A DNA stretch of 64,000 bases from JACMLX01 sp031374935 (GTDB lineage Bacteria; Gemmatimonadota; Gemmatimonadetes; Gemmatimonadales; Gemmatimonadaceae): positions 62,001 to 126,000 of the forward strand of contig JANMHB010000093.1 of assembly GCA_031374935.1 (NCBI GenBank). Direction: 5' to 3'. Numbering within the stretch: the stretch's first letter is position 1; each line of letters begins with the position of its first letter. This document shows, in pieces, positions 55,245 through 63,900 of this stretch. The notes under the pieces were generated by a model that saw nothing but the letters and a program-made list of their open reading frames with translations, did not search any database and had not been told where the DNA came from. Made by a program: the position numbers and the translations under genes.

Positions 55245-55554
55245 CACCTCATGACTCAGAAAATCATCCGGTAAGGTCACTGCACTTTGTCTTCTGCAAG
55301 CTCGTGGACGCCAAGGCGCGCGCGACGCACAGCAGCCGACAAACAATCCTACGTGAAAGGTGACTCATTCGGAAGCAGGCCTGCCTGGCAGCTTCAGCCG
55401 TTTGGGTACGAGATCACCGAGCCGTGACAATCAATAGACGACGTCGGCATGTTGAGCAGGATGATGTTCATGGCCGTCTCCAATCACACGCGTGCACGAG
55501 TGCAATGCTTAGCGGGTACGTCGGTAGCGCCGTAGACAAATCCGTACACATGAC
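55245..55554. other. Gene-free stretch of about 310 bases
   Basis: This segment lies between the ku-side terminator hairpin and the leader promoter of the next plus-strand unit. Base composition is less GC-rich than nearby genes. I find no frame with conserved content, no strong hairpin and no repeat. Confidence 0.4.
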
Positions 55555-55583
55555 TTGACGGCATGGTGTATGCGTGGTAGCGT
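55555..55583 (+). promoter_or_regulatory. Predicted promoter with attenuator-type leader
   Basis: TTGACG (55555-55560) and TAGCGT (55578-55583) have the ideal 17-base spacing. Transcription from about 55590 would give a leader of about 60 bases, then the intrinsic terminator at 55651, then the SD site of the 55707 gene. Confidence 0.55.
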
Positions 55584-55650
55584 CGCAGTGCCGCTATGAA
55601 ACGCGGACCAAATATCAGTCGTAGCGGTGAGGCGGATGGTCTCCTCGTTG

Positions 55651-55693
55651 ACGGCGCTCATGACACCTTGCGGTGTCCGGGCGCCGTTTTTTT
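55651..55693 (+). terminator. Intrinsic terminator inside a leader
   Basis: ACGGCGC (55651-55657) pairs with GCGCCGT (55681-55687), with inner stem GACACC (55662-55667)/GGTGTC (55672-55677), followed by seven T. It is immediately followed by the extended SD sequence GGAGGTGATC. The position between promoter and SD is that of an attenuator or riboregulated terminator. Confidence 0.75.
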
Positions 55694-55706
55694 GTTGGAG
55701 GTGATC

Positions 55707-55967
55707 ATGGCTGAGCGATTGGCGGCGCTGGTTCGGCGCTCGCAGCGGTCGGATCCTGTCCCGGCAACACAGGTGCAGGCGATCGATGCGAACCCGTTTG
55801 ACCCAGGGCCTGCAGACCGCGCCAAAGTTCTCAAGGCCGAGTGCGTGGCGCATTCGCCCATTGAGGAAAGGCACGGTCGTCGCGACGGCAGTGTATCAGT
55901 CGTCGCCGCTATCGGAGACATTCATCACCAAAGTGTACGTCGCTTTGCTGGTTCAAGAATGCGTTGA
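55707..55967 (+). CDS. Small hypothetical protein behind attenuator-like leader
   Basis: This is an 86-residue frame with no family recognised. The ATG directly follows GGAGGTGATC, the best SD match in the window, which is the main reason to call it. The product is polar and basic (MAERLAALVRRSQRSD; EERHGRRDGSVSV) without membrane segments. The frame stays open upstream through the terminator hairpin to an ATG at 55596, which would give 123 residues. It ends 73 bases before the ferritin-like gene, so it may serve as a leader gene for that protein. Confidence 0.45.
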   Translation: MAERLAALVRRSQRSDPVPATQVQAIDANPFDPGPADRAKVLKAECVAHSPIEERHGRRDGSVSVVAAIGDIHHQSVRRFAGSRMR

Positions 55968-56040
55968 TGTTCCGCGAGTACCGATCCGGCGATCAACTCG
56001 TAGCCCCAACACACTTTCATCAATTTCGGAGAGGACTGAG

Positions 56041-56616
56041 ATGTCTGAAATCACGCAGGACGATACACGCGAAGCAATCGATGGTTATGTCACGGACATG
56101 CTGGCGCTGGAGCACCATATTCAGACAGCCGTGGCAGGGCAGATCGAGGATCTCGACGAGCACAATGACGTGAAGGGTCCCCTGATTCTCATTCATGCGA
56201 AGAGCGATTCCCATGCACGCGCTCTCGAGGCGCTGACGCAAGGGCGCGAACAGAATGTCGGCGGTGTGTCCAAGGTCGTGAAGAGCGCGGTATCCTCTGT
56301 ACTGGGCCTCGGCGCGGCCGCGGTCGATTTCATCCGGACCGAGAAGCTGCCGAAACTGCTGCGTGACGACTACACGGCGATCTCGCTTGCGTACATCGGC
56401 TACGTGATGTTGCACACCACTGCGCTCACTTTCCATGACGGTGAGGTGGCGGAACTTGCCAAGTCACATCTTTCGGACTACGCCGAGTCGATGATGGCCC
56501 TGCAGCGCATCATTCCAGCTGCAACGGTTGCCTTTCTTGCGTCGGAGAACCTGGCGGTCGACGTCAGTGTACTGCCCGAGGTTGAGGCCGCGATCGACGA
56601 GGCCTGGAAGCGGTGA
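56041..56616 (+). CDS. Ferritin-like four-helix protein (DUF892-like)
   Basis: This is a 191-residue cytoplasmic helical protein. The start has GGAGAGG upstream. Long helices (AIDGYVTDMLALEHHIQTAV; DSHARALEALTQGREQ; DDYTAISLAYIGYVMLHTTAL; SHLSDYAESMMALQRIIPAA) fit a ferritin-like bundle. E-H-H in the first helix and H in later helices could be metal ligands, though the classical E-x-x-H pairs are incomplete. Such YciE/DUF892-type proteins are stress-linked. The unusual control region upstream (promoter, terminator, strong SD) may control it. Function is not established. Confidence 0.75.
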   Translation: MSEITQDDTREAIDGYVTDMLALEHHIQTAVAGQIEDLDEHNDVKGPLILIHAKSDSHARALEALTQGREQNVGGVSKVVKSAVSSVLGLGAAAVDFIRTEKLPKLLRDDYTAISLAYIGYVMLHTTALTFHDGEVAELAKSHLSDYAESMMALQRIIPAATVAFLASENLAVDVSVLPEVEAAIDEAWKR

Positions 56617-56749
56617 GTGCAGGTTGGCGACAGGGCTCCCGCGCTCGCTCGTCGGCCCGTGCCTCTCTGGCTCGTCGCAGCGCATGCAGGGCGGGAGCAC
56701 CGGTCGGGGCAGCCGGCCATGTGAACGGTTCGACGCCGTTGCGCACAGG

Positions 56750-58051
56750 ATGCGAACCACCTTTCTCTGCATCGTGTTTGCCACCGCATGTCAACGTGCG
56801 TCGACGCTTCCGGCCTCTGCCGGCTACGGTCCGACGCCGACACTGCCGCCGCCGACGCGCGCCCTGATTCCAACGACTGTCGTGGCCAAAGCGATTGGCT
56901 GGCCTGCCGGCGCCACGCCGACTCCGGCGGCTGGCACACAGGTGACCGCCTTCGCGTCCGATCTCAGTCACCCTCGCTTCGTGTATGTCGTGTCAAACGG
57001 GGATGTCCTCGTTGTTGAGGCAAACGCACCGGATCGGCCGGATGATGCAAAGGGAATCAGAGGGTTCTTCTTCAAGCGCCTCCAGAAGAAGGCTGGCGGC
57101 GCAGCTCCGAGCGCGAATCAGATCACCCTGTTGCGCGACGCGGATGGTGATGGTGTTGCAGAGCTGCGAACGGTATTCCTCCGCGGCCTGAACGCGCCAT
57201 TCGGCATCACCGTGGTAAATCAATCGTTGTACGTCGCGAACACGGACGCCGTCGTGCGATATCCATATCGAAACGGTGACCTGGAAATCAGTGACGCTGG
57301 ATCTCGAATCGTGGCACTGCCGGCCGGATCGCTCAATCATCACTGGACGAAGACCATCGTTGCTTCACCTGACCGAACGAAACTGTACGTCAGCATTGGA
57401 TCGAACAGCAATGCTGGCGAGAACGGCATGAATCAGGAAGTCGATCGGGCAGCCATCTGGGAGATCGATGTCGAATCATCAGCGCACCGCGTGTTCGCGA
57501 CGGGGCTTCGGAATGCAGCCGGGCTGGCATTCGAAAGCGAGAGCGGGTCGCTATGGGCGGCGGTGAACGAGCGTGATGAAATCGGCAACGATCTCGTCCC
57601 GGATTACTTGACGGCGGTCGTCCGAGGCGCGTTCTACGGATGGCCCTACAGTTACTTCGGTAACCATGTCGACGAGCGAGTGTCGCCTCCCCGGCCGGAC
57701 CTCGTCGCCATCGCGCGCGTGCCGGACTATGCACTTGGCGCGCACACCGCATCGATCGGCCTCGTTTCTTCGAAGTCGAACTCCCTGCCGGATTCGTTTC
57801 GCACTGGGATGTTCGTGGGACAGCATGGGTCATGGAACCGAAAACCACGGAGCGGCTACAGAGTGATATTCGTGCCCTTCGCAAACGGCAAACCCAACGG
57901 TGAGCCGCGCGATGTGCTGACAGGCTTCATCAACGCTGACGATCAGGCAATGGGCAGGCCCGTTGGACTCGCGATCGACCGCCGGGGCGGGCTGCTCGTC
58001 GCAGATGACGTGGGAAACACTGTCTGGCGAGTTGCAGGCACGGTGAGATAG
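56750..58051 (+). CDS. PQQ-type sorbosone/glucose dehydrogenase-like lipoprotein
   Basis: This is a 433-residue exported propeller protein. The ATG at 56750 gives MRTTFLCIVFATAC, a short lipoprotein signal; the longer frame upstream has no conserved content. The body matches the GDH/sorbosone dehydrogenase fold: FASDLSHPRFVYVVSNGDVLV, DADGDGVAELRTVF, GLNAPFGI, GLRNAAGLAFE, ERDEIGNDLVPDYLT, FYGWPYSYFG, VGQHGSWNR and GRPVGLAID. The catalytic His of the soluble GDH group would be in LNHHWTK. It likely oxidises sugars in the periplasm with PQQ, a cofactor whose synthesis genes are not in this window. Confidence 0.85.
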   Translation: MRTTFLCIVFATACQRASTLPASAGYGPTPTLPPPTRALIPTTVVAKAIGWPAGATPTPAAGTQVTAFASDLSHPRFVYVVSNGDVLVVEANAPDRPDDAKGIRGFFFKRLQKKAGGAAPSANQITLLRDADGDGVAELRTVFLRGLNAPFGITVVNQSLYVANTDAVVRYPYRNGDLEISDAGSRIVALPAGSLNHHWTKTIVASPDRTKLYVSIGSNSNAGENGMNQEVDRAAIWEIDVESSAHRVFATGLRNAAGLAFESESGSLWAAVNERDEIGNDLVPDYLTAVVRGAFYGWPYSYFGNHVDERVSPPRPDLVAIARVPDYALGAHTASIGLVSSKSNSLPDSFRTGMFVGQHGSWNRKPRSGYRVIFVPFANGKPNGEPRDVLTGFINADDQAMGRPVGLAIDRRGGLLVADDVGNTVWRVAGTVR

Positions 58052-58181
58052 GGACTCGACTGACTGAGGTGAATGCCGCATCGGGTTCTGCCTGTGAAGC
58101 GGCCGCTGCGGAAGACACGCATCGTGGTGGATGGGAGCAGCGTACCGTCACGTAGTCCGACACCGAAGGAGACGATGCCCG

Positions 58182-58520
58182 ATGAGCGCGCCTGTTATCG
58201 ATCACACCAGCGACGGCTGGTTCAGAGGCTTCGCGGAGAAGACTGCCACAGCGCTCGGCAAGCCACCCGCGTTTCTGATCGCTTTTAAAATGGTGGTCGT
58301 GTGGGGAGCCGCAGGCCCAATGTTCCACTAATCCGAAGCGTGGCAGATCGTCATCAACACCAGTATGACAATCATCACTTTTCTGATGGTGTTCCTGCTG
58401 CAGAATACGCAGATGAGGGATTCACGTGCAATCAACCTGAAGTTGAATGAGTTGCTGCGCGCCGTGACCGAGGCGCGGACGGGCATGGTGGGGGTTGAGG
58501 AACTGTCTGACGCCCGCACA
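58182..58520 (+). pseudogene. Low-affinity iron permease split by an in-frame stop
   Basis: The frame reads MSAPVIDHTSDGWFRGFAEK to GAAGPMFH, then TAA at 58329-58331, then continues in the same frame as SEAWQIVINTSMTIITFLMVFLLQNTQ, RDSRAINLKLNELLRAV and VEELSD. Together these match the low-affinity iron permease family, where an aromatic residue stands at the stop position, so TAC/TAT to TAA is the simplest change. Beyond the EELSD segment near 58509 the family similarity ends and the frame becomes Pro/Arg-rich. A GAAGGAG lies about 11 bases before the ATG. Either a recent nonsense mutation or a base-call error would explain the stop. Confidence 0.8.
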
Positions 58521-58728
58521 CTCCAGTCCGCCGGAGCCGTGCCACCTACGCCCGCCCGAATCCGCGACGCGACCCATACCGGTCCCCGCCCGGCGCGATG
58601 TCGGATTTCGGCCGCGATGTGTGCAGCAATCCGCGATTCGGCCGGATCCTACTTCACAACACTCGGTCGACCACCAGAGGCGAGCACTCCCCTTCCCGCC
58701 GCAGACCGCATGCCGGCGACTGCAGAAC

Positions 58729-59634
58729 TCACGACCTCCCGCGCACTCGATGCCCCTGATCCTGCCCCCCACACCCCGTCCACACCCTCAACGAATCCGT
58801 CACCGCTCGCAACACCATCGGCGACTTCACCAAACCGCTGTGCGACGCCTTCGCGTCCCGCACCACTGTCGCCCGCGTCATCAGTCCGCTCACGAACGCA
58901 TCCGACACCGACCTGCTGATCAACAGATCCCGACCGGCCACCACCACCATCGATCGCCCCGGCACCACCGATGCGTCGTCGAGTGGATTGAAGGCGAACT
59001 GGGTGGTGTCGAACATCCGCGGTCCGAGCGCGCCAGCGCGCGACCGCACCAGGGTCGTGATGCGAGAGAACGGGGCCAGATAGACCGTCGCCAGCGGAGT
59101 GTTCTCCCGCGCCAGCCTCGCGGCCAGTGCGGTGCCCATCGAATGCCCGATCACCACGATCGGTGCCGCCGAATCCGCCAGCCGCGTGCGCAGGTCGCGG
59201 TAGGCGAGTGACGCATCGGCGAACATCCCGCTGGTGGTCGGCTTGCCACTGGTACCGCCGTAGCCGCGGTAGTCCGGAATCAGTACCGAGAACCCGGCGG
59301 CCTGCATCGCGCGGCCGAGCGTCAGCAGCTCCGCCCGATTCTTCCCCTTGCCGTGCAACAGCAGCGCCCCACCACAGGTCGGACCATCCGCTGGCGCCGC
59401 GGCCCACCAGGTGAGCAATCCCCCCGCCGAATCGGTGCGCGAGATCGTATCGAGACTCGCGGTGATCCAGCCCCAGCCAGCCGGCGTGGCCCGCGCGCTG
59501 TTGAGCGGCTTTGGCCTGAACCCAGCGGCATTCGTCACGGGCCCGCGCAACACACATGCCGTCAACGACGCACTCGCGAGGCCGAGCAGTACGATGCGGC
59601 GACCCAATGCAACGCCCGCGTCTTGGGTGGTCAT
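58729..59634 (-). CDS. Alpha/beta hydrolase lipoprotein
   Basis: This is a 301-residue serine hydrolase-like lipoprotein. The ATG at 59634 gives a signal ending LASASLTAC (lipobox LTAC). An ATG at 59688 overlaps the lspA stop but would place the lipobox too deep. Fold marks: GALLLHGKGKNRAELL, VLIPDYRGYGGTSG, nucleophile elbow GHSMG, an Asp in VVVAGRDLLI and a His in ASHSGLV, giving a full triad. It is 50 bases downstream of lspA on the same strand, which is notable because its own lipoprotein signal would be cut by LspA. Substrate unknown. Confidence 0.85.
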   Translation of the reverse strand: MTTQDAGVALGRRIVLLGLASASLTACVLRGPVTNAAGFRPKPLNSARATPAGWGWITASLDTISRTDSAGGLLTWWAAAPADGPTCGGALLLHGKGKNRAELLTLGRAMQAAGFSVLIPDYRGYGGTSGKPTTSGMFADASLAYRDLRTRLADSAAPIVVIGHSMGTALAARLARENTPLATVYLAPFSRITTLVRSRAGALGPRMFDTTQFAFNPLDDASVVPGRSMVVVAGRDLLISRSVSDAFVSGLMTRATVVRDAKASHSGLVKSPMVLRAVTDSLRVWTGCGGQDQGHRVRGRS

Positions 59635-59684
59635 GCGAGCATGTCGAAAATCTTCAGTAGCAGCAGCCACGACACCGGCATGTC

Positions 59685-60203
59685 TCATGTTGTGCGTGCC
59701 GAGGGTTGTGACGGATTGCCAGTGCCGTGCGTGCGACGCGTCGTGAACCAGAGCAGCACTGCACCAATGGTGATCGCGGCATCCGCAACGTTGAAGATCC
59801 AGAACCGCGTGGCGCCGAATCCGATGTCGATGAAGTCCACCACGCCACGGTCCCAGCGCAGGCGATCGACCAGGTTGCCGAGTGCCCCTGCCGCGATCAG
59901 CGCGATGCCGCTGAACACGACCGGATTGTCATTCTTCGTACGGACGAGCCAGACGACGACCCCGATCAGCATCACCGTCGCGACCGCGGCGAGAATCCAG
60001 CGTGAACCGGCGCCCGCCGAGAGCCCCATCGCAGCGCGCTCATTGTACGCGAGCGTGAAGCGCAACACGTCGCCGACGATGTCGTGCGGCACATGCGCCG
60101 GCGCCAGCTGCTCGACGGCGACTCGCTTGCTCGCGCAATCGCTGAGGAACACGCCGGCAAACAGCGGCAGGAAGGCGCGGATCTTGGACGCTGCGCGCAA
60201 CAT
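59685..60203 (-). CDS. lspA: Lipoprotein signal peptidase (SPase II)
   Basis: This is a 172-residue inner membrane aspartyl protease that removes signal peptides of prolipoproteins. Four hydrophobic segments are visible. Family motifs are NERAAMGLSAG, the catalytic Asp region GALGNLVDR with GVVDFIDI, and the second catalytic Asp in FNVADAAI. The ATG at 60203 gives MLRAASKIRAF; a longer frame to 60263 adds non-conserved residues. It is co-oriented with a lipoprotein hydrolase gene just downstream. A second copy of lspA elsewhere cannot be excluded. Confidence 0.92.
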   Translation of the reverse strand: MLRAASKIRAFLPLFAGVFLSDCASKRVAVEQLAPAHVPHDIVGDVLRFTLAYNERAAMGLSAGAGSRWILAAVATVMLIGVVVWLVRTKNDNPVVFSGIALIAAGALGNLVDRLRWDRGVVDFIDIGFGATRFWIFNVADAAITIGAVLLWFTTRRTHGTGNPSQPSARTT

Positions 60204-60387
60204 CGACAGGCACTCCGGGGCAGGTGGATGCGGCGAACGGTACCGGCCGTCGTTGCGCCGCAATCACGTGGTACCCCCGCGGGTCGCAGTGGTTCGCCGC
60301 ACGATTCGGGAGGCGCGCGTTGGCCGACGTCGCGATTCCTGGCCGCATCGCACGCCGATCAGCCCGTGCACCCACCTCCTTCGATTC

Positions 60388-60640
60388 CTGACCAAGCATC
60401 AGACCATCGACCCCGCCATCCTGCACTTCGGTACGCCGGTCGCCCTCATCAGCACCCTCAACGGTGACGGCTCCCCCAACCTCGCGCCGATGTTCTCCAG
60501 CTGGTCGCTCGGCCGCAGCGCGAGGCTCGGCTTCGGCGCGCGCTGATCTTGAGCTTCACGCAATTCCATGTACTGGGCGATCGGGTGCACCATTCGACGC
60601 TCGCCGGGATTCCGGAGTCCGCCTACCGCCCGCGGCCGGC
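60388..60640 (+). pseudogene. Flavin reductase-family gene with internal deletion
   Basis: The first part (60388-60543) reads TKHQTIDPAILHFGTPVALI, STLNGDGSPNLAPMFSSWSL and RLGFGAR, the N-terminus of flavin reductase/FMN-binding split-barrel proteins. The codon at the expected start is CTG. A shifted frame from 60543 reads LILSFTQFHVLG, DRVHHSTLAGIPESAYRPRP, which matches the C-terminal end of such proteins. The middle of about 110 or more codons is missing at the junction near 60543. I interpret this as an internal deletion that fused the two ends out of frame. The junction is inferred from remembered family sequences. Confidence 0.65.
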
Positions 60641-60780
60641 GGCGACTGCTGCTGCTCACCCAACGCAGCCGGCATTCAGGAGCGAGCGTTGACCGCAGCG
60701 ATCCCGAGCCTTCGATTTCCCACACGCCCGGCCGCCCCACCCCCCGCCGGGCCGATCGCTCCCGCCTCCGGTCCGTCGCC

Positions 60781-63700
60781 ATGCTTCTCCGCCGCCTCGC
60801 GTTGCTCCTCGCTGCTGCCGCCACCCTCGTTCCTGCCGCCGCACGCGCACAAGCGCCGCGGCGCACCGCCTTCACCGCCAACGACGCGCTCGATGTGACC
60901 ACCGCGCAGATCGCCGATCTCTCGGCGGACGGTCGCTGGCTGCTGGTCAGCACCTCGACGCGACGCGATGCGCTCGGCGTGGACTACCGCCGCGATACCG
61001 ACCCGACCTATCTGCGCGTTGCCCCCGCACGCCTCCGGGTGATCGATACGCGCGATGGAACCGCGAAGACCGTCTTCCCGGAACCACGCCCGACACGCTC
61101 CGCGGTCTGGTCACCGGATGCTGCACGGGTGGCGATGCTGCTGCTGCGGGATGACCGACTCGAACCGGTGATCTGGGATCGGGCCACCGGTCGCACGCGC
61201 ACCCTGACGGTACCGGCGGGCATGTACATCGCCGAGAACAGCGATGTACGCTGGACCAACGACGGCACCCGGCTGATCGTCGCGCTGCATACTGACGCCT
61301 GGAAGCGCGACGCGACCGCCGAATTCTCGCGGATGACTCGCGGCCCGGTGTTGGTGCAGGACGGCACCGAACCATTTCTTGCCTGGGACAAGCTCCGACG
61401 CGAAGGGAACGTCCGTGCGGTGTACAGCCTCGACGTCGCGACATCGAAGGCCACCGAACTGCTGCCGACGGCGATGTATTCGTCGTATCAGCTCTCGGAG
61501 GATGATGCGCTGATCACCTGGCAGATCGACAACACCAAGAAGACCGACTACGACGTGATCTTCGGGGCTGACACGAAGCTGATGGCCCGACCCCTGGCTG
61601 GTGGCGCGCCGATGGAATTGCTGGCGTCGACGAAGAATCTCTCTCCGCTCTGGTCACGCGATGGTCGCACCTTCGCCTTCGCGCGCGAGGGCCGAGTGTA
61701 TGTGCGCAGCATCGGTGATTCTGCGGCACGCCAGATCGCCGGCGCCGATTCCGCCGCCGCCGCGCGCACAGCCAGCGATACCTCGGCACCAGCCCGCGCG
61801 GCGCGCGCACTCACGCGGTTCTCGGTGCTGCGCTGGTCACCGTCGGGTGATGCCCTGCTCCTGTCGAACAGCCAAGGGCTCTGGATCGCGCCAGTCAATC
61901 GCAGCGCGATGACCATGGTCGTCGCCACCAATGACACGGTGATGACCACACCGCGCGTGCAGCCGCTCGCCTGGAGTGAGGACGGTCGCTACCTCTACCT
62001 CTCGTCGGGTTCGCGCACCGCATGGGAGCGTGGCGTGATCCGCTTCGATCGCAACGGCGGCACCACGCGGGTACTGGCGAAGGACGCTCGGCTGTACGGC
62101 AATGTGCGATTGGCCAAGTCGGGCGAGGTCCTGGTGTTCGCCGCCGGTGATGGTAACCGGCCGCAGGATCTGTACAGCGCTGACGCCGCGATGTCGAATG
62201 TGCGCCAGCTCACCACGCTCAATCCGGCGTTGATTGACAAGTCGCTCGCCAGCACGCGTCTGATCAGCTATCACGATGCCGATGGCAAGACGCAGTATGG
62301 CGTGGTCTATCTGCCCGCCGATTTTCAGGCCGGCAAGAAGTACCCGACGCTCTTCAGCATCTACGAGAACTTCTTCGACGACACCTTCGACGCATCGTTG
62401 AATGTGTTGTCGTCGCAGGGCTACGTGGTGGTGAAGCCGTCGGTTGGGTTCGAGACGGGCTTTCCCGGTGAAGCGTGGCTGAAGGGCGTGACTGCGTCGG
62501 CCAACGCGGTGATCGAAGCCGGGATCGCCGACTCCTCGAAGCTCGGCGTGTATGGCACCAGCTACGGCGGCTACGCCACCAACCTGCTGATCACGCAGAC
62601 CACTCGTTTCCGGGCTGCCGTCAACGTTTCCGGCAAGGTGGACATGGTGAGTTTCTACACCGACTCACCGCGGCTTGGCGTGCGCAACATCCACGCTGCC
62701 GAAAAGAGCCAGGACCGGATCGGTGCCACACTCTGGCAGGCGCCGCAGAAGTACATCGCGCACTCGGCCATCTTCTTTGCCGATCGTATCACCACGCCGC
62801 TGCTGCTGATCACCGGTGCCCAGGACCCGAACGTGCCGGCCGACAATACCCGCGAGATGTACTACGCCCTCCGCCGGCTGGGGAAGCCGGTGACCTGGGT
62901 GAACTACATGAACTCGGGGCATGGCACGCCGGGCACGAACGTCGAAGACTTCGTCGACTACCACACGCGCATCAGCGCGTTCTTCGACCGCCATCTGAAA
63001 GGCGCGGCCACGAGCACCATCGTCGAAGCGACATCGCTGACTGGGCAGCCACTCTATCGGCCCGAACCCAGCGGTGCGACACGCGAGCGCATGGAAGCAC
63101 AGCTGGCCGCCGCGCGACGCGCCTTCGAGAACGCGCCGGGCAACGCCGATTCGCTGATCTGGCTCGGGCGCCGCACGGCCTACCTCGGCCGGTTCAACGA
63201 GGCAATCGACATCTACACCAAGGGCATCGCCGAACACCCGACCGACGCCCGGATGTACCGGCATCGCGGGCATCGATATCTGAGCACGCGGCAGATCCCG
63301 AAGGCGATCGAGGACTTTGAACGCGCGTATGCCCTGACGAAGGGCAAGGCCGATGACGTGGAGCCGGACGGCCAGCCGAATGCGCGCAACATTCCCACCA
63401 GCACCCTGCAGGGCAACATCCGCTACCACCTCGGTCTGGCGTACTATCTCAGTGGCCAATTCGAGAAGGCACTCCCGCTCTACCGCGAAGACATTGCCGC
63501 ATCGAAGGGCAATCCCGACATGCTGGTGGCGACCAGTCACTGGATGTACATGGCGTTGCGCCGGTTGGGCCGGAACGACGACGCTGCGCGCGTGCTGACG
63601 CCGATCGCGGCATCGATGGATGTCATCGAGAACGGCGCCTATCATCGGCTGCTGCTGCTCTACAAGGGCGAGCTGACGGAGTCCGATCTGCTGAAGAACT

Positions 63701-63885
63701 TCGGTGCCGACGGCAACCTGGAAGACATCACCACGGCGTACGGCGTCGGCAACTGGCACCTCTACAACGGCCGCAAGGCGCAGGCGGATGCGATCTTTGC
63801 GCGGATTGTCGCGGCGCAATCACAGTGGGCCAGTTTTGGCTATCTGACGGCAGAAGCGGAGCGTGCGCGCGGGACGCTGCAGTAA
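60781..63885 (+). CDS. Secreted S9-family peptidase with C-terminal TPR repeats
   Basis: This is a 1034-residue exported serine peptidase. The ATG at 60781 gives a signal peptide ending ARAQA. A beta-propeller of WD/PD40-like repeats (about 30-480; for example WSPDAARVAM, WSEDGRYLYL) precedes the catalytic prolyl oligopeptidase domain, with Ser594 in GTSYGGY, Asp682 in GAQDPNVPAD and His714 in NSGHGTPG. After about residue 750 come TPR-type helices (LGRFNEAIDIYTKGI; YLSTRQIPKAIEDFERAY; HLGLAYYLSGQFEKAL). Peptidase plus TPR in one secreted chain is unusual outside this group of bacteria. The frame upstream of 60781 overlaps the flavin reductase remnant and is not coding. Confidence 0.9.
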   Translation: MLLRRLALLLAAAATLVPAAARAQAPRRTAFTANDALDVTTAQIADLSADGRWLLVSTSTRRDALGVDYRRDTDPTYLRVAPARLRVIDTRDGTAKTVFPEPRPTRSAVWSPDAARVAMLLLRDDRLEPVIWDRATGRTRTLTVPAGMYIAENSDVRWTNDGTRLIVALHTDAWKRDATAEFSRMTRGPVLVQDGTEPFLAWDKLRREGNVRAVYSLDVATSKATELLPTAMYSSYQLSEDDALITWQIDNTKKTDYDVIFGADTKLMARPLAGGAPMELLASTKNLSPLWSRDGRTFAFAREGRVYVRSIGDSAARQIAGADSAAAARTASDTSAPARAARALTRFSVLRWSPSGDALLLSNSQGLWIAPVNRSAMTMVVATNDTVMTTPRVQPLAWSEDGRYLYLSSGSRTAWERGVIRFDRNGGTTRVLAKDARLYGNVRLAKSGEVLVFAAGDGNRPQDLYSADAAMSNVRQLTTLNPALIDKSLASTRLISYHDADGKTQYGVVYLPADFQAGKKYPTLFSIYENFFDDTFDASLNVLSSQGYVVVKPSVGFETGFPGEAWLKGVTASANAVIEAGIADSSKLGVYGTSYGGYATNLLITQTTRFRAAVNVSGKVDMVSFYTDSPRLGVRNIHAAEKSQDRIGATLWQAPQKYIAHSAIFFADRITTPLLLITGAQDPNVPADNTREMYYALRRLGKPVTWVNYMNSGHGTPGTNVEDFVDYHTRISAFFDRHLKGAATSTIVEATSLTGQPLYRPEPSGATRERMEAQLAAARRAFENAPGNADSLIWLGRRTAYLGRFNEAIDIYTKGIAEHPTDARMYRHRGHRYLSTRQIPKAIEDFERAYALTKGKADDVEPDGQPNARNIPTSTLQGNIRYHLGLAYYLSGQFEKALPLYREDIAASKGNPDMLVATSHWMYMALRRLGRNDDAARVLTPIAASMDVIENGAYHRLLLLYKGELTESDLLKNFGADGNLEDITTAYGVGNWHLYNGRKAQADAIFARIVAAQSQWASFGYLTAEAERARGTLQ

Positions 63886-63900
63886 CGCTGTACGCGCCCC

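Noticed and set aside
55158..55274. A 38-codon frame with GGAG after a plus-strand TATAAT near ku
   Set aside because: It contains the terminator-like hairpin and has no recognisable product. The TATAAT is better explained by symmetry with the ku promoter.
58649..59557. A 302-codon frame on the minus strand overlapping the lipoprotein hydrolase
   Set aside because: It is a shifted frame of the hydrolase gene and is Gly/Arg-rich with no triad; the other frame has GHSMG and a lipobox.
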